Shown here: piece by piece, positions 16,109 through 23,943 of the stretch
How positions within the stretch are numbered: position 1 is the first letter of the stretch
Layout: the number at the start of each line of letters is the position of its first letter
From: Actinoplanes sp. SE50/110
GTDB taxonomy: Bacteria; Actinomycetota; Actinomycetes; Mycobacteriales; Micromonosporaceae
Assembly (NCBI RefSeq): GCF_900119315.1
Contig: NZ_LT827010.1
Span: 7,992,001-8,056,000, forward strand
Reading direction: 5' to 3'
Length of the DNA: 64,000 nucleotides
Position numbers and translations under genes: made by a program
Notes under the pieces: generated by a model
What the model saw: the letters and a program-made list of their open reading frames with translations, nothing else
Databases searched by the model: none
Told to the model about the DNA's origin: nothing

Positions 16109-17307
16109 CAGGCTCCTTCAGCCACAGTCGCGATCGTCCGCTGTGCCTGGGCACGCGCCCAGGATTCTGCGGCCAGCACGTCATCGACGGTACTCGGCTC
16201 CGCGAAATCCGGGGCCGCCGCGAGCACCCGTTCCAGGGTGTCGACGATGCCCAAGAAAGGTAGCCGACCGGCGGCGAAAGCGGCCACACACTCCTCGTTG
16301 GCGGCGTTGAAGATCGCCGGACGGCAGCGACCGTACCGGCCGGCCGCCTTGGCCAGCTCGACCGCCGGGAACGCCTCGTCGTCCAGCGGTCGCAGCTCCC
16401 AGTTGTGCGCCAGCGTCCAGTCCACCGCGGCGGCCGCCCCCGGCACCCGGTCCGGCCAGGCCAGCGCCAGCGCGATCGGCAGCCGCATGTCCGGCGGGCT
16501 GGCCTGGGCCAGCGTCGAGCCGTCGGTGAACTCGACCAGCGAATGCAGCACCGACTGCGGGTGCACCATCACCGCGATGTCGTCGTACGGCACGCCGAAC
16601 AGCTCGTGCGCCTCGATCACTTCCAGCGCCTTGTTCACCATGGTCGCCGAGTTGATCGTGACGACCGGCCCCATGTCCCAGGTCGGGTGCTTGAGCGCCT
16701 CCTCGGGGGTGACGTTCGTCAGCTCCGCGCGCCGCCGCCCGCGGAAGGCTCCCCCGCTGGCGGTCAGCACCAGCCGGCGCACCTCCGCGGCCCGCCCGCC
16801 GCGCAGGCACTGGGCCAGCGCCGAATGCTCCGAGTCGACCGGGACGATCTGCCCGTCCTTGGCGATCCGCCGGACCAGCGGGCCGCCGGCGACCAGCGAC
16901 TCCTTGTTGGCCAGCGCAAGGATCCGCCCGGACTCCAGAGCGGCCAGGGTCGGCGCCAGGCCGAGGCTGCCGACCACCCCGTTGAGAACGACGTCACACG
17001 GCCAGCGGGCCAGCTCGGTCATCGCGTCCGGCCCGGCCACGATCTTCGGCAGTTTGAAGTCGCCGGACGACCAGCCACGCTTCTGCGCCTCGGCGTAGAA
17101 GGCCAGCTGCAGATCCTGCACGACCGAGGCCCGGGCCACCCCGACCACCTCGACGCCCAGCTCCAGCGCCTGCGCCGCGAGCAACGCGACGTTGCCACCC
17201 CCGGCCCCGATCGCGACCACCCGGAACAGCTCCGGGTTGCGCCGGACGATATCGATGGCCTGGGTGCCGATGGACCCGGTCGACCCCAGCAGCACAAGCT
17301 CACGCAT
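16108..17307 (-). CDS. dxr: 1-deoxy-D-xylulose 5-phosphate reductoisomerase
   Basis: A 399-residue enzyme of the MEP pathway that converts DXP to MEP with NADPH. The N-terminal NADPH site is LLGSTGSIGTQAIDIV. Catalytic and metal-binding regions include ALANKESLVAGG, VPVDSEHSALAQCL, TASGGAFRG and MVHPQSVLHSLVEF. ATG at 17307 is chosen because it opens directly at MRELVLLGS; the frame extends upstream without conserved sequence. It is the first gene of dxr-rseP-ispG. Confidence 0.95.
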   Translation of the reverse strand: MRELVLLGSTGSIGTQAIDIVRRNPELFRVVAIGAGGGNVALLAAQALELGVEVVGVARASVVQDLQLAFYAEAQKRGWSSGDFKLPKIVAGPDAMTELARWPCDVVLNGVVGSLGLAPTLAALESGRILALANKESLVAGGPLVRRIAKDGQIVPVDSEHSALAQCLRGGRAAEVRRLVLTASGGAFRGRRRAELTNVTPEEALKHPTWDMGPVVTINSATMVNKALEVIEAHELFGVPYDDIAVMVHPQSVLHSLVEFTDGSTLAQASPPDMRLPIALALAWPDRVPGAAAAVDWTLAHNWELRPLDDEAFPAVELAKAAGRYGRCRPAIFNAANEECVAAFAAGRLPFLGIVDTLERVLAAAPDFAEPSTVDDVLAAESWARAQAQRTIATVAEGA

Positions 17308-17344
17308 GCCGCCATCTTCCCGGATGGCTGCCCGGCACCTGCAC

Positions 17345-17935
17345 TCAGTCCTGCTCGCCGAGCAACTCCTCCGGATCGACGGCGAACGGGAACGGCTCGC
17401 GCATCTCGAAGGTGCCGCCCGCGGCGGCCGCCGCCACCGGTTGATACTCCCCGTCGGCCAGCTCGTGCAGGACCAGTGCCGGCACCCGATTCCGGAAGTC
17501 GATGCGCAAAAAGTAGGGCACCCCGGCGGCCGCGTACTCCCGCGGGCGGTCGACCACGTCTTTTCGCCGGTTCCCGGTCGACACGATCTCGCCGAGGAGA
17601 ACCGCCTCCGCGATCGGCATGGTGGTCTTCCCACCCCCGGATCGGCGCAGTACCACCAGGTCCGGGATGAACAGGTCGTCTCCGGAGACGATGTTGACCT
17701 CGGCGTAGACCCACAATCCGGCTTTCCGAGCGGCCTGTTTCATCCGGTAGGCCAGCTCGAGCTGGACATCCTGGTGGTCATATCGGGCATGAGGGGTCAC
17801 CACCACGCTCCCGCGAAAGACTTCGACCTTGGGACCGTTGGCCTCGGGCAGCAGGTCAACGGCCATCTGGGCGGTCCAGGGCTGGTTCAGCTTGCCGAGG
17901 ATGTCGAATGACTGCTCAGGCGCGGGCATGGCCAT
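17345..17935 (-). CDS. Uma2-family (DUF820) putative endonuclease
   Basis: A 196-residue protein of the Uma2 family, which has a PD-(D/E)xK nuclease fold but little experimental work. Visible parts: KVEVFRGSVVVTPHARYDHQ, DLFIPDLVVLR and EIVSTGNRRKDVVDRPREYA followed by GVPYFLRID. In the last block the usual Lys before Tyr is Arg. ATG at 17935 has GGAGGTGG upstream; an earlier in-frame start at 17956 lacks one. It is 37 bp upstream of dxr on the same strand, possibly co-transcribed. A second Uma2 gene lies at 50515-51129. Confidence 0.8.
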   Translation of the reverse strand: MAMPAPEQSFDILGKLNQPWTAQMAVDLLPEANGPKVEVFRGSVVVTPHARYDHQDVQLELAYRMKQAARKAGLWVYAEVNIVSGDDLFIPDLVVLRRSGGGKTTMPIAEAVLLGEIVSTGNRRKDVVDRPREYAAAGVPYFLRIDFRNRVPALVLHELADGEYQPVAAAAAGGTFEMREPFPFAVDPEELLGEQD

Positions 17936-18053
17936 GGATCCACCTCCGGGAGGCATTCTGCCGGGCTCAGCCTACCGTCGCGTGCCTCGTCCACCCGCCT
18001 GTGGACAACCCCGGACGGTGGATTCGGGGGCGCGGCTGGGTAGTTGGCTTGGT

Positions 18054-18872
18054 GTGCGGATCAAGGTGCCTTCCTTCCGGCTGCTGCGGGGGCGCGACCT
18101 CGCGCTGCACGCCGCCGCGGTCACCTTCTACAGCGGCATCGCGGTGGTCCCGATCGCGCTGCTCGGGATCTGGCTGACCAGCCTGATCGCCGGCGCCGAC
18201 CGGATCCGGCGGCTGACCGGCCGGACCATCGCCGCCCTGCCCGGCGAGATCGGCGCGCCGCGGGCGTTGGCCGCCCTGATCGACGCCGGGCTGCACCTGA
18301 CCCCGATGCTGGCACTGGCCAGCCTGCTGCCGGCCACCCTGTACGGCGAGGGCCTGCGCCGCGCGTTCGTCTCGATCTACCGGCACACCGGTGAGTCGCT
18401 GGTCGGCTGGCGCGGCCGCCTGCTCTGGCTGCCCCTGCTGGCCGCCACGCCGGCGCTGCTGCTGGGACTCTTCCTGGCGCTGCCGATCACCAGCGCGTTG
18501 TGGGTGCGCGGGGGCTGGTGGTCGGTGCTCGGCGTGGTGCTCTCCTTCCTCGCCGTCTGGCTGCTGTTGACGCCGGTGGTGGTCTGGGTCTTCCGGTACG
18601 TCGCGCCGGGCCGCCCGCCGTGGCTGCCGACCGTCCTGATCGGCTCGTTCACGGCCGCGAACCTGTCCGGGTTCCTGCACGGGTTCGTGCTGTTCTGCTC
18701 GCTGCCGCTGAATCTGGGCACGCCGTTCGGAGGGTTCGACGCGATCGGCGGGACGGTCGCGGTCGGCCTGTGGCTCTACGTGTTCCACACGATCGTTCTT
18801 GTCGGATTCGCGGCAACGCACGCCGTCAAGCCACATTTAACGGACGAATCACCGAGGGCGGACGTCACCTGA
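18054..18872 (+). CDS. YihY/BrkB-family membrane protein
   Basis: A 272-residue polytopic membrane protein of the YihY/virulence factor BrkB family. The first segment carries ALHAAAVTFYSGIAVVPIAL, characteristic of the family, with about six membrane segments in all. The last segments include GGFDAIGGTVAVGLWLYVFH. GTG at 18054 is chosen because the family N-terminus (SFRLLRGRDLALHAAA) starts there; the ribosome site is weak. It is 20 bp upstream of the FAD oxidoreductase gene. Transport function is unproven in the family. Confidence 0.82.
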   Translation: MRIKVPSFRLLRGRDLALHAAAVTFYSGIAVVPIALLGIWLTSLIAGADRIRRLTGRTIAALPGEIGAPRALAALIDAGLHLTPMLALASLLPATLYGEGLRRAFVSIYRHTGESLVGWRGRLLWLPLLAATPALLLGLFLALPITSALWVRGGWWSVLGVVLSFLAVWLLLTPVVVWVFRYVAPGRPPWLPTVLIGSFTAANLSGFLHGFVLFCSLPLNLGTPFGGFDAIGGTVAVGLWLYVFHTIVLVGFAATHAVKPHLTDESPRADVT

Positions 18873-18892
18873 GCGAGGTACCGTCGCTCGGC

Positions 18893-20461
18893 ATGACCCC
18901 CATTCCCGACCGCGCCGACGTGGTGATCATCGGATCCGGTCACAACGGCCTGGTCTCGGCGATCCTGCTGGCCCGCGCCGGGCTCGACGTCGTCGTGCTC
19001 GAGGCGGCCGGGGTGCTCGGCGGCGCGACCCGCACCGAGCACCCGTTCCCCCGCGTGCCCGGCCTCGGCCAGTCCACCGGTTCGTACCTTCTCGGCCTGA
19101 TGCCGCCCGAGCTGCTGCGCAAGCTCGACGTCGACATCCCGATGCTGCGCCGCGACCCGCACTACTTCCTGCCCACCCCGGGCCCGGCCGGCTCGCCGCA
19201 CCTGCTGTTCGGCCGCGACCGGGACGCCACCCGGCAGCAGCTGGAGACGTTCTTCTCGCCCCGCGACGCGGCCGCCGACGAGGCGATGGCGGTGGAGATC
19301 GCCGCGCTGCGCGCCGACCTGGCGCCGTCCTGGCTGGAGGAGCCGGGCAGCGTCGAGCAGATCGCCGACCGGCACATCCGCCCGCAGCTGCAGAGCACCT
19401 TCCTCGACCTGGTCCGCGGCTCGGTCGCCGACTACCTGGCCCGATTCGGCTTCAAGAGCGAATTGCTGACCAGCATGTACGCGGTGACCGACGGCCTGTC
19501 CGGTCTCACCGCCGGCCCGGACGACCCCGGGACCGGGCACAACTTCCTGGTGCACAACATGTGCCGGCTCCCGGGCGCGGACAGCACCTGGATGATCGCC
19601 GAGGGGGGCATGGGCACCGTCGCCCGGGTCTTCGCCGACGCGGCCCGGGCGGCCGGCGCCCGGCTGTTCACCGACGCCGCGGTGACCTCGGTGACGATCG
19701 ACGGCGGTGCGGCCAGCGGGGTGGTCCTCGCCGACGGGCGCGAGGTCCGCGCCCGGGCCGTCCTCGGCAGCTGCGACCCGTACCGGCTGATGTCGCTGGT
19801 CCCGGCCGGCACGCTACCGGCCCCGCTGGTCGAGCACCTGGAGTCGGTGCGCCGGCCGGGCACCACGCTCAAGGTCAACCTCGCGCTGCGGGACCTGCCG
19901 CGGTTCAGCTGCCTGCCGGAGGGCGCGCCGTCGCCGTTCGGCTCCACGATCCACCTGCTGCCCGGCGCCGGCGACTCGCCGATGGCCGCGCTGCGGGACA
20001 TGTGGGCGCAGGTGCAGGCCGGTCGCCTGCCCGACGAGCCGACCATCGAGTGGTACGTGCACACCACGGTCGACCCGTCGCTGCGGGACGAGGCGGGACA
20101 CCATTCGTCCGCGCTTTTCGTCCAGTCGGTGCCGTTCCAGCCGGCCGGATCGTCCTGGGAGGCCGAGCTGCCCGGCTACATCGATCGCCTGCTGGCGATC
20201 TGCGACCGGTACGCGCCGGGCACGTCCGACCTGGTCGCCGACGTGTTCCCGCTCACCCCACCGGGCATCGAGCAGCACTTCGGGATCACCGGCGGGCACA
20301 TCCACCACCTCGACAACACTGTCGCCTTCGACCGGCGCATGCCGTATTTCACCGGCGTCGACGGCCTTTACGCCGGCTCGGCCGGCACCCACCCGGCGGG
20401 CAGTGTGATCGGCGCCGCCGGCCACAACGCCGCTGTGCGTCTGCTCCAAGACCTTCAATAG
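18893..20461 (+). CDS. FAD-dependent oxidoreductase (phytoene desaturase/PYROXD2-like)
   Basis: A 522-residue flavoprotein. The N-terminal dinucleotide-binding fold is VVIIGSGHNGLVSAILLARA followed by DVVVLEAAGVLGGATRTE. The C-terminal FAD-binding block is GVDGLYAGSAGTHPAGSVIGAAGHNA. Overall length and order match NAD(P)/FAD-dependent oxidoreductases related to carotenoid desaturases and PYROXD2. No carotenoid genes are nearby, so the substrate is open. ATG at 18893 lies 20 bp after the YihY stop. Confidence 0.85.
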   Translation: MTPIPDRADVVIIGSGHNGLVSAILLARAGLDVVVLEAAGVLGGATRTEHPFPRVPGLGQSTGSYLLGLMPPELLRKLDVDIPMLRRDPHYFLPTPGPAGSPHLLFGRDRDATRQQLETFFSPRDAAADEAMAVEIAALRADLAPSWLEEPGSVEQIADRHIRPQLQSTFLDLVRGSVADYLARFGFKSELLTSMYAVTDGLSGLTAGPDDPGTGHNFLVHNMCRLPGADSTWMIAEGGMGTVARVFADAARAAGARLFTDAAVTSVTIDGGAASGVVLADGREVRARAVLGSCDPYRLMSLVPAGTLPAPLVEHLESVRRPGTTLKVNLALRDLPRFSCLPEGAPSPFGSTIHLLPGAGDSPMAALRDMWAQVQAGRLPDEPTIEWYVHTTVDPSLRDEAGHHSSALFVQSVPFQPAGSSWEAELPGYIDRLLAICDRYAPGTSDLVADVFPLTPPGIEQHFGITGGHIHHLDNTVAFDRRMPYFTGVDGLYAGSAGTHPAGSVIGAAGHNAAVRLLQDLQ

Positions 20462-20472
20462 CCGATTGCGGG

Positions 20473-20520
20473 GGTACGACGTGAGCACCGTTGCCGTGGC
20501 GGCGGAGCCCACGTCGTACC
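20473..20520. terminator. Terminator between convergent genes
   Basis: GGTACGACGTG (20473-20483) and CACGTCGTACC (20510-20520) form a perfect 11-bp stem around a 26-nt loop. It lies between the FAD oxidoreductase stop and the MBL-Rieske stop. Confidence 0.6.
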
Positions 20521-20530
20521 GCCGATCCTG

Positions 20531-22093
20531 TTATTGATCCTGGGTTTTGTGCGCCCGGATCTTGTGGCCGACGCCGGTCAGGCAGCGGCCGCTGGGCAGG
20601 TCGAACTTCCAGCCGTGCAGCTGGCAGGTGAGCACGTCACCCTCGACGATGCCGAAGCGGGACAGGTCGGCCTTGAGATGCGGGCAGCGGCGCTGCACGG
20701 TCCAGTCGCCGAACTGGATGTCCTCGGCGTCGACCGCCTTCTCGTGCTCGTCGTACCAGCCCTCGGCGTACTGCAGGCGCTCCTCGGAGAGGCACTTGAA
20801 GAACGCGTAGACGAATTCGTTGTACTGCCCGATCCGGGCCGCGGAGAAGCGGCAGGACAGGAACAGCGAGTTGACCCAGTCGCCCTCGTCGATGTGGATC
20901 AGGTGCTCGATGAGCGCGCGGCCGGTCTTGAAGCGATACCGGACCTTCTCGTCGGCGTACTGCCGGACCTGCTTGCCGGGGAAGTCGACGACGATCGACT
21001 CGACCACCTCGCCGTCCGGGCCGAACGAGTCGGTCAGGTCGAACCGGACCGGGCCGCCGACCCCGTTCGCCATGTAGAGCGACTCCTCGAGCAGCGGCTC
21101 GATCCGCTTCTTCATCGCGCCCAGGACGTCGATCTCCGGGTGCCGCCAGGACGCCTTCTCCGCCTCGATGATCGGGGCCTTGCGGGCCCGCATCTCCTCC
21201 AGGTGGGCGGTCTTGTTCGCGAAGAACTCGTCGACCGGAACCGGGTGCTCGGTGGTCGCCGTGCCGGTCGCGGTGATCTCGCTGACGCTGCCGGGCAGCA
21301 GGACGATGCCGTTGGTGCCGCCGACCTTCGCGTACTCCTCCAGGAAGACCGCCTGGTCGGGGAAGATGTTGCCCTCGTCGCCGTGGATGTCGTTGAACTG
21401 CCACAGCGTGTCGTCGAGGAAGCACGGCGGGCCGGCGATCGGGAAGACGTGATCGGCCTTCAGGTCGTCGATGTAGCGCCAGGTCCGGTCGAACTGGCGC
21501 TCCCGCTTCTGCTTGCCGAACGCGGTCTTCGCGTTCTCCGGCAGCTCGTAGACCATCGGATACCAGATCGCGCCGGAGAACTGCAGCATGTGCGCGTGCA
21601 CGTGGCCCAGCTCGGTGAACCGGACCAGGTCGGTGGGGCGGGCGTCGTTCTGGTTCAACACCCGGACGCCGTCGTACTCCACCCAGAGCGAGGAGTCGCC
21701 GATCGGGCCGTCGGTCGGGCTGATCAGCGCCTGGATCATCACCTTGAGGCCGCCGTCGAGCTCGTGCACCTCGTCCGACTTCGTCCGCAGGAAGCTGGTG
21801 AACCCGAGCGCCCGCAGCTCGTCCTCGAGCTGGCTGGTCGGGTACTCCGGGAGCAGGACGGTCGCCTTCTTGCTGACGAACCGCTTCAGGTGCTCGGCGT
21901 CGAAATGGTCCCGGTGCAGGTGCGAGATGTACAGGTAGTCGCAGTCGCCCAGCGTCTCCCAGTCCAGCTGCGAGTTGTCCGGAAACGGGAACCAAGAGGC
22001 GAAGTACGCCGGATTCACCCACGGATCGCACAGAATGCTGCCCGCGGCCGTGTCGATCCGCATGCTCGCATGGCCGGTGCCCGTGATCCGCAC
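20531..22093 (-). CDS. Metallo-beta-lactamase fold protein with C-terminal Rieske domain
   Basis: A 520-residue two-domain protein. The first ~270 residues are an MBL-fold hydrolase of the UlaG-like type with metal motif SHLHRDHFDAEH near 68. The C-terminus holds a Rieske [2Fe-2S] centre, CPHLKAD...CQLHGWKFDLPSG, with CxH and CxxH ligands separated by 16 residues. The combination recalls CMP-Neu5Ac hydroxylase relatives, but with the domain order reversed. GTG at 22093 has GAGGAG upstream and opens at VRITGTGHAS. No electron partner gene is adjacent. The reaction is unknown. Confidence 0.85.
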   Translation of the reverse strand: MRITGTGHASMRIDTAAGSILCDPWVNPAYFASWFPFPDNSQLDWETLGDCDYLYISHLHRDHFDAEHLKRFVSKKATVLLPEYPTSQLEDELRALGFTSFLRTKSDEVHELDGGLKVMIQALISPTDGPIGDSSLWVEYDGVRVLNQNDARPTDLVRFTELGHVHAHMLQFSGAIWYPMVYELPENAKTAFGKQKRERQFDRTWRYIDDLKADHVFPIAGPPCFLDDTLWQFNDIHGDEGNIFPDQAVFLEEYAKVGGTNGIVLLPGSVSEITATGTATTEHPVPVDEFFANKTAHLEEMRARKAPIIEAEKASWRHPEIDVLGAMKKRIEPLLEESLYMANGVGGPVRFDLTDSFGPDGEVVESIVVDFPGKQVRQYADEKVRYRFKTGRALIEHLIHIDEGDWVNSLFLSCRFSAARIGQYNEFVYAFFKCLSEERLQYAEGWYDEHEKAVDAEDIQFGDWTVQRRCPHLKADLSRFGIVEGDVLTCQLHGWKFDLPSGRCLTGVGHKIRAHKTQDQ

Positions 22094-22230
22094 TTGTCGC
22101 TCCTCTGCTCGGCGGGTGTGTGACCGCATCGAAAGTACAGCCGGGTTGCCGGGTTCCGCCCGGCGACCCCGTGACAGACTGTGGGCGACGCTCAGATCAT
22201 CGAGCTCAGTCATCGACGAGGAGGACCGAC

Positions 22231-22467
22231 GTGTCGGCGTTGGAAGAACACGAGGACGTCTACGCTCCGGACCAGCTGAAGCCGACCAACCGCCGGCGCG
22301 CCCAGCGGGGCGCGATCATCTCGGCCGTGGTGCTGCTGATGTACTTCTGGGGCAACCAGGAGGGCAACACCGAGAAGGTGTGGCTCGTCGTGATCGCGGT
22401 GCTGCTCATCCTCGCCGTGATCGGCGACGCGGTGCTGCGCAAGACCGGTCTGCGCGCCAACGACTGA
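22231..22467 (+). CDS. Small membrane protein, DUF2631-like
   Basis: A 78-residue protein with a hydrophilic N-terminus, two membrane segments (AIISAVVLLMYFWGN and VWLVVIAVLLILAVIGDAVL) and a short basic C-terminus. This layout and its location in the dxr/cdsA neighbourhood match DUF2631. GTG at 22231 follows GAGGAGGACCGAC, which settles the start against the longer frame from 22120. It is divergent from the MBL-Rieske gene and followed by a strong terminator. Confidence 0.75.
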   Translation: MSALEEHEDVYAPDQLKPTNRRRAQRGAIISAVVLLMYFWGNQEGNTEKVWLVVIAVLLILAVIGDAVLRKTGLRAND

Positions 22468-22482
22468 CGTTCCGTGAACGGC

Positions 22483-22509
22483 GCGAGGGCCCTTTGTCAG
22501 GGCCCTCGC
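22483..22509 (+). terminator. Rho-independent terminator of the DUF2631-like gene
   Basis: GCGAGGGCCCT and AGGGCCCTCGC form a perfect 11-bp stem with a 5-nt loop. A T-rich tract (to 22527) follows on the plus strand. Confidence 0.85.
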
Positions 22510-22555
22510 TCGTTATCGCCTTCTTTTACCTGCTTTTACTGTGCCGGCTCGTGCT

Positions 22556-22634
22556 CTCGCCGGTGCCAGGCCGTTCTTTCACCGGCGCCGGGCCGTTCTT
22601 TCACCGGCGCCGGGCGGTTCTTTCACCGGTGCCG
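22556..22634. repeat. 22-bp tandem repeat duplicating the 3' end of the DivIVA-like gene
   Basis: Three units of exactly 22 bp (22569-22590, 22591-22612, 22613-22634) plus a partial one (22556-22568). Each contains GTTCTTTCACCGGCGCCG or a close variant. Read on the minus strand, the first unit contains the last three codons and the TGA of the DivIVA-like gene; the further copies repeat that terminus outside the gene. Each unit also has an internal palindromic core near CCGGCGCCGG. Confidence 0.85.
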
Positions 22635-23906
22635 GGTCAGGATGTCCTTGACCTCGCGCAGTGCGGCGTCGACCTCGGCCTCGAAGTAGCCGTTGGGTAC
22701 CAGGCCGAACTGCAGCATGTCCAGCTCGCCCACGTTCACCGGCATCGGGCCCCGCCCGGTCATCGCCTGCAGGATGCCCTCGAACAGCCGGTCCACCTGC
22801 ATCGGGTCGTAACCGCTGCCGAACCGTCGCGGCTGGAACGTGCGGCGCAACTGGTCGACGCGGTACAGCTCGCCACCCGGCTCGCCGATCGGCGGGCCGA
22901 GCTGCGGCTGCTGCGGCTGTCCGTACCCGCCGGGTGGGCCGCTCATCGGGGCACCCGACATCGGCGAACCCGGCATCCCGGCCGGAGGCTGCTGCATCGG
23001 GCCGCCACCCATCGGCGGGCCGGGCGGCATCGGCGGGCCGCCGTAGCCACCCCGCGGGTCCCGGTCCGGCATCCGGATCTCGGCGGTCATGTCGGTGCGG
23101 CCGTGCCGGCCCGGCTCGAAACCGGCATACGAGGTCGGCTCGTCGTAGCCGCCCTGGTCATAGCCCTGCGGGGCGCCGCGCTGCGGCAGCTGCGGCTGAC
23201 CGCCGTAGGAGGTCGGCTCGTCGTAACGGCCGCCATACGGGTCGGGTTGCTGCATCTGCGGGCGCTGCGGCAGCTGCTGGCCACCCATCGGCGGCGGCAT
23301 CATCCGGTCGTCGCGGATCGGGGCGGGCAGCCGCTCGGTCTGCGCCATGCCGGCGTTCATCCCGGGGTTGCCGTACTGCTGCTGGCCCATACCGGGGCCA
23401 CCCGGGCCACCGGGACCACCGAACTGCGGACCGTTCGGCCCCGGCCCGCCCATGCCCGCACCGGCCATGCCACCGTTGCGGGACGGGGGACCGGACATCG
23501 CCGGCGGACCCGAAGGCTGACCGGCCGCGCCGGCCCGGTCGAAGCCACCGGTCCGGTCGAAACCGCCGGTGCGGTCCATCTCACCGCGGTCGAAGCCGCC
23601 GGTGCGGTCGGCGGTCAGGCCACTGCGCATCGAGTCACGCATCGGGTCGACCGGGCGGCCGCCCCGCTCCTCGAACTCGGCGAGCTGCCGCTCCACCCGG
23701 TCGAGGTGCAGGTCCACCTGCCACTCGTCGTAGCCGCCGAAGCGCACCCGGAAGACGACGTCGTGCACCTCCTGGGCGCCGACCGGCGGGCCGACCTGCT
23801 CACCGGCGAGGGTCGCCTCGACCCGGTCCAGGAAGGCGTCGACCTCGTCGACCTTGTAGCCCCGGCGCAGTGCGCGCCGCCGGAAACGCTGTCCCTGACT
23901 CGTCAC
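22623..23906 (-). CDS. DivIVA-domain-like protein with long Pro/Gly/Met/Gln-rich centre
   Basis: A 427-residue protein. The N-terminus has two DivIVA-type elements, GYKVDEVDAFLDRVEATLAG and GYDEWQVDLHLDRVERQLAE. The C-terminus has a second pair, GYDPMQVDRLFEGILQAMTG and GYFEAEVDAALREVKDIL. Between them (about 105-340) is a disordered region rich in G, P, M and Q with short repeats such as RTGGFDR and YDEPTSY. GTG at 23906 follows GGGAGA. It lies upstream of a division/envelope gene block, consistent with a polar-growth or septum-linked scaffold (inference). Its stop codon lies in a tandem repeat. Confidence 0.8.
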   Translation of the reverse strand: MTSQGQRFRRRALRRGYKVDEVDAFLDRVEATLAGEQVGPPVGAQEVHDVVFRVRFGGYDEWQVDLHLDRVERQLAEFEERGGRPVDPMRDSMRSGLTADRTGGFDRGEMDRTGGFDRTGGFDRAGAAGQPSGPPAMSGPPSRNGGMAGAGMGGPGPNGPQFGGPGGPGGPGMGQQQYGNPGMNAGMAQTERLPAPIRDDRMMPPPMGGQQLPQRPQMQQPDPYGGRYDEPTSYGGQPQLPQRGAPQGYDQGGYDEPTSYAGFEPGRHGRTDMTAEIRMPDRDPRGGYGGPPMPPGPPMGGGPMQQPPAGMPGSPMSGAPMSGPPGGYGQPQQPQLGPPIGEPGGELYRVDQLRRTFQPRRFGSGYDPMQVDRLFEGILQAMTGRGPMPVNVGELDMLQFGLVPNGYFEAEVDAALREVKDILTRHR

Positions 23907-23943
23907 AACGTCTCCCACTCCGCTCGCTGGGACGTCCGCCCAG

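Noticed and set aside
20534..22123. A 529-codon plus-strand frame
   Set aside because: Antisense shadow of the MBL-Rieske gene; composition is Val/Asp/Arg/Leu-rich with no domain, as expected from high GC.
22556..22634. Possible CRISPR array
   Set aside because: The units are contiguous 22-bp tandem repeats without spacers, and no cas gene is present.
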